In this document: positions 5,019 to 5,163 of the stretch, piece by piece | Layout of the letters: every line of letters starts with the position of its first letter | Numbering within the stretch: position 1 is the stretch's first letter | From: Nitrospirales bacterium | GTDB taxonomy: Bacteria; Nitrospirota; Nitrospiria; Nitrospirales; UBA2166 | Direction: 5' to 3' | Assembly (NCBI GenBank): GCA_029261375.1 | Contig: JAJDBL010000377.1 | Span: 1-5,163, forward strand | DNA: 5,163 nt | The notes under the pieces: model-generated | What the model was told of the DNA's origin: nothing | What the model saw: only the letters and a program-made list of their open reading frames with translations | The model's database searches: none | Program-made: the position numbers and the translations under genes

Positions 5019-5163
5019 ATGAACTCATCGACGACGATCACCTCCAATCAATTCCTCCCTGTATCGTTCTTTGTGATAGCTGCCTGGACAGTATGCACTG
5101 GCCTTGCCCTCGCCCAACCGACCCCCGCTTTCATGCATGAGGGACGACACCTCACGGCAACAA
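5019..5163 (+). CDS. Start of a probable exported protein, running off the right edge
   Basis: I cannot identify the family. From the ATG at 5019 the frame stays open to the edge and encodes 48 residues. Residues 12-32 are a hydrophobic run ending in GLALA followed by QPTPAF, which looks like a signal peptide with an Ala-Leu-Ala signal peptidase I site after residue 32. The mature part begins with QPTPAFMHEGRHLTAT and shows no known motif. The n-region before the hydrophobic core has no Lys or Arg, which is unusual for a Sec signal. An in-frame ATG at 5004 would add five residues (MPHQY) but no positive charge apart from a histidine. Neither start has a clear Shine-Dalgarno. The gene diverges from ribE with fewer than 100 bases between the starts. 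A shadow of intergenic DNA is possible, but the signal-peptide pattern argues for a real gene. Confidence 0.55.
   Translation, partial: MNSSTTITSNQFLPVSFFVIAAWTVCTGLALAQPTPAFMHEGRHLTAT

Noticed and set aside
4790..5047. Minus-strand ORF of 85 codons overlapping the start of ribE
   Set aside because: It overlaps ribE in another frame, shows no domain, and covers the divergent control region and the start of the plus-strand exported protein. It does not resemble the C-terminus of RibD.

Overview
The window is a compact stretch of bacterial chromosome with base composition near 50% GC. It carries branched-chain amino acid genes, all on the minus strand. Read in the direction of transcription (right to left) the order is ribE (riboflavin synthase), then ilvB, ilvN, ilvC, a possible 72-codon ORF, and psd (phosphatidylserine decarboxylase), which is cut by the left edge. 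At the far right the first 48 or so codons of a plus-strand gene for an apparently exported protein run off the window. There are no mobile elements, CRISPR arrays, tRNAs or rRNAs.

The order ilvB-ilvN-ilvC-psd, which in many genomes continues into pssA and leuA, is one I recall from Nitrospira-type bacteria and from Geobacter-like deltaproteobacteria. Protein character and base composition fit Nitrospirota or a neighbouring lineage. This is inference from gene order and memory, not a database result.

Region by region: 1-530 is psd without its C-terminal, pyruvoyl-forming part. 531-752 lies between ilvC and psd and is filled exactly by a small ORF of doubtful reality, with overlapping inverted repeats inside it. 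753-4143 is the ilvBNC block: acetohydroxyacid synthase large and small subunits, then ketol-acid reductoisomerase. Each gene has a clear Shine-Dalgarno sequence, and a very stable hairpin lies between ilvB and ilvN. 4144-4307 holds a good sigma-70-type promoter for ilvB and a palindrome at the start of the leader. 4308-4919 is ribE. 4920-5003 is a short divergent control region. 5004 to the end is the exported-protein gene.

IlvB and IlvN together condense pyruvate (or pyruvate plus 2-oxobutyrate) to acetohydroxy acids, which IlvC isomerises and reduces, giving two consecutive steps of valine, leucine and isoleucine synthesis. Psd belongs to phospholipid synthesis and probably shares the transcript. 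RibE makes riboflavin; it has its own start region and no visible FMN riboswitch.

Nothing here amounts to a new biological system. The points most worth a second look are the ilvB leader architecture, the ilvB/ilvN hairpin, the exact-fit small ORF before psd, and unusual residues at herbicide-contact positions of IlvB.
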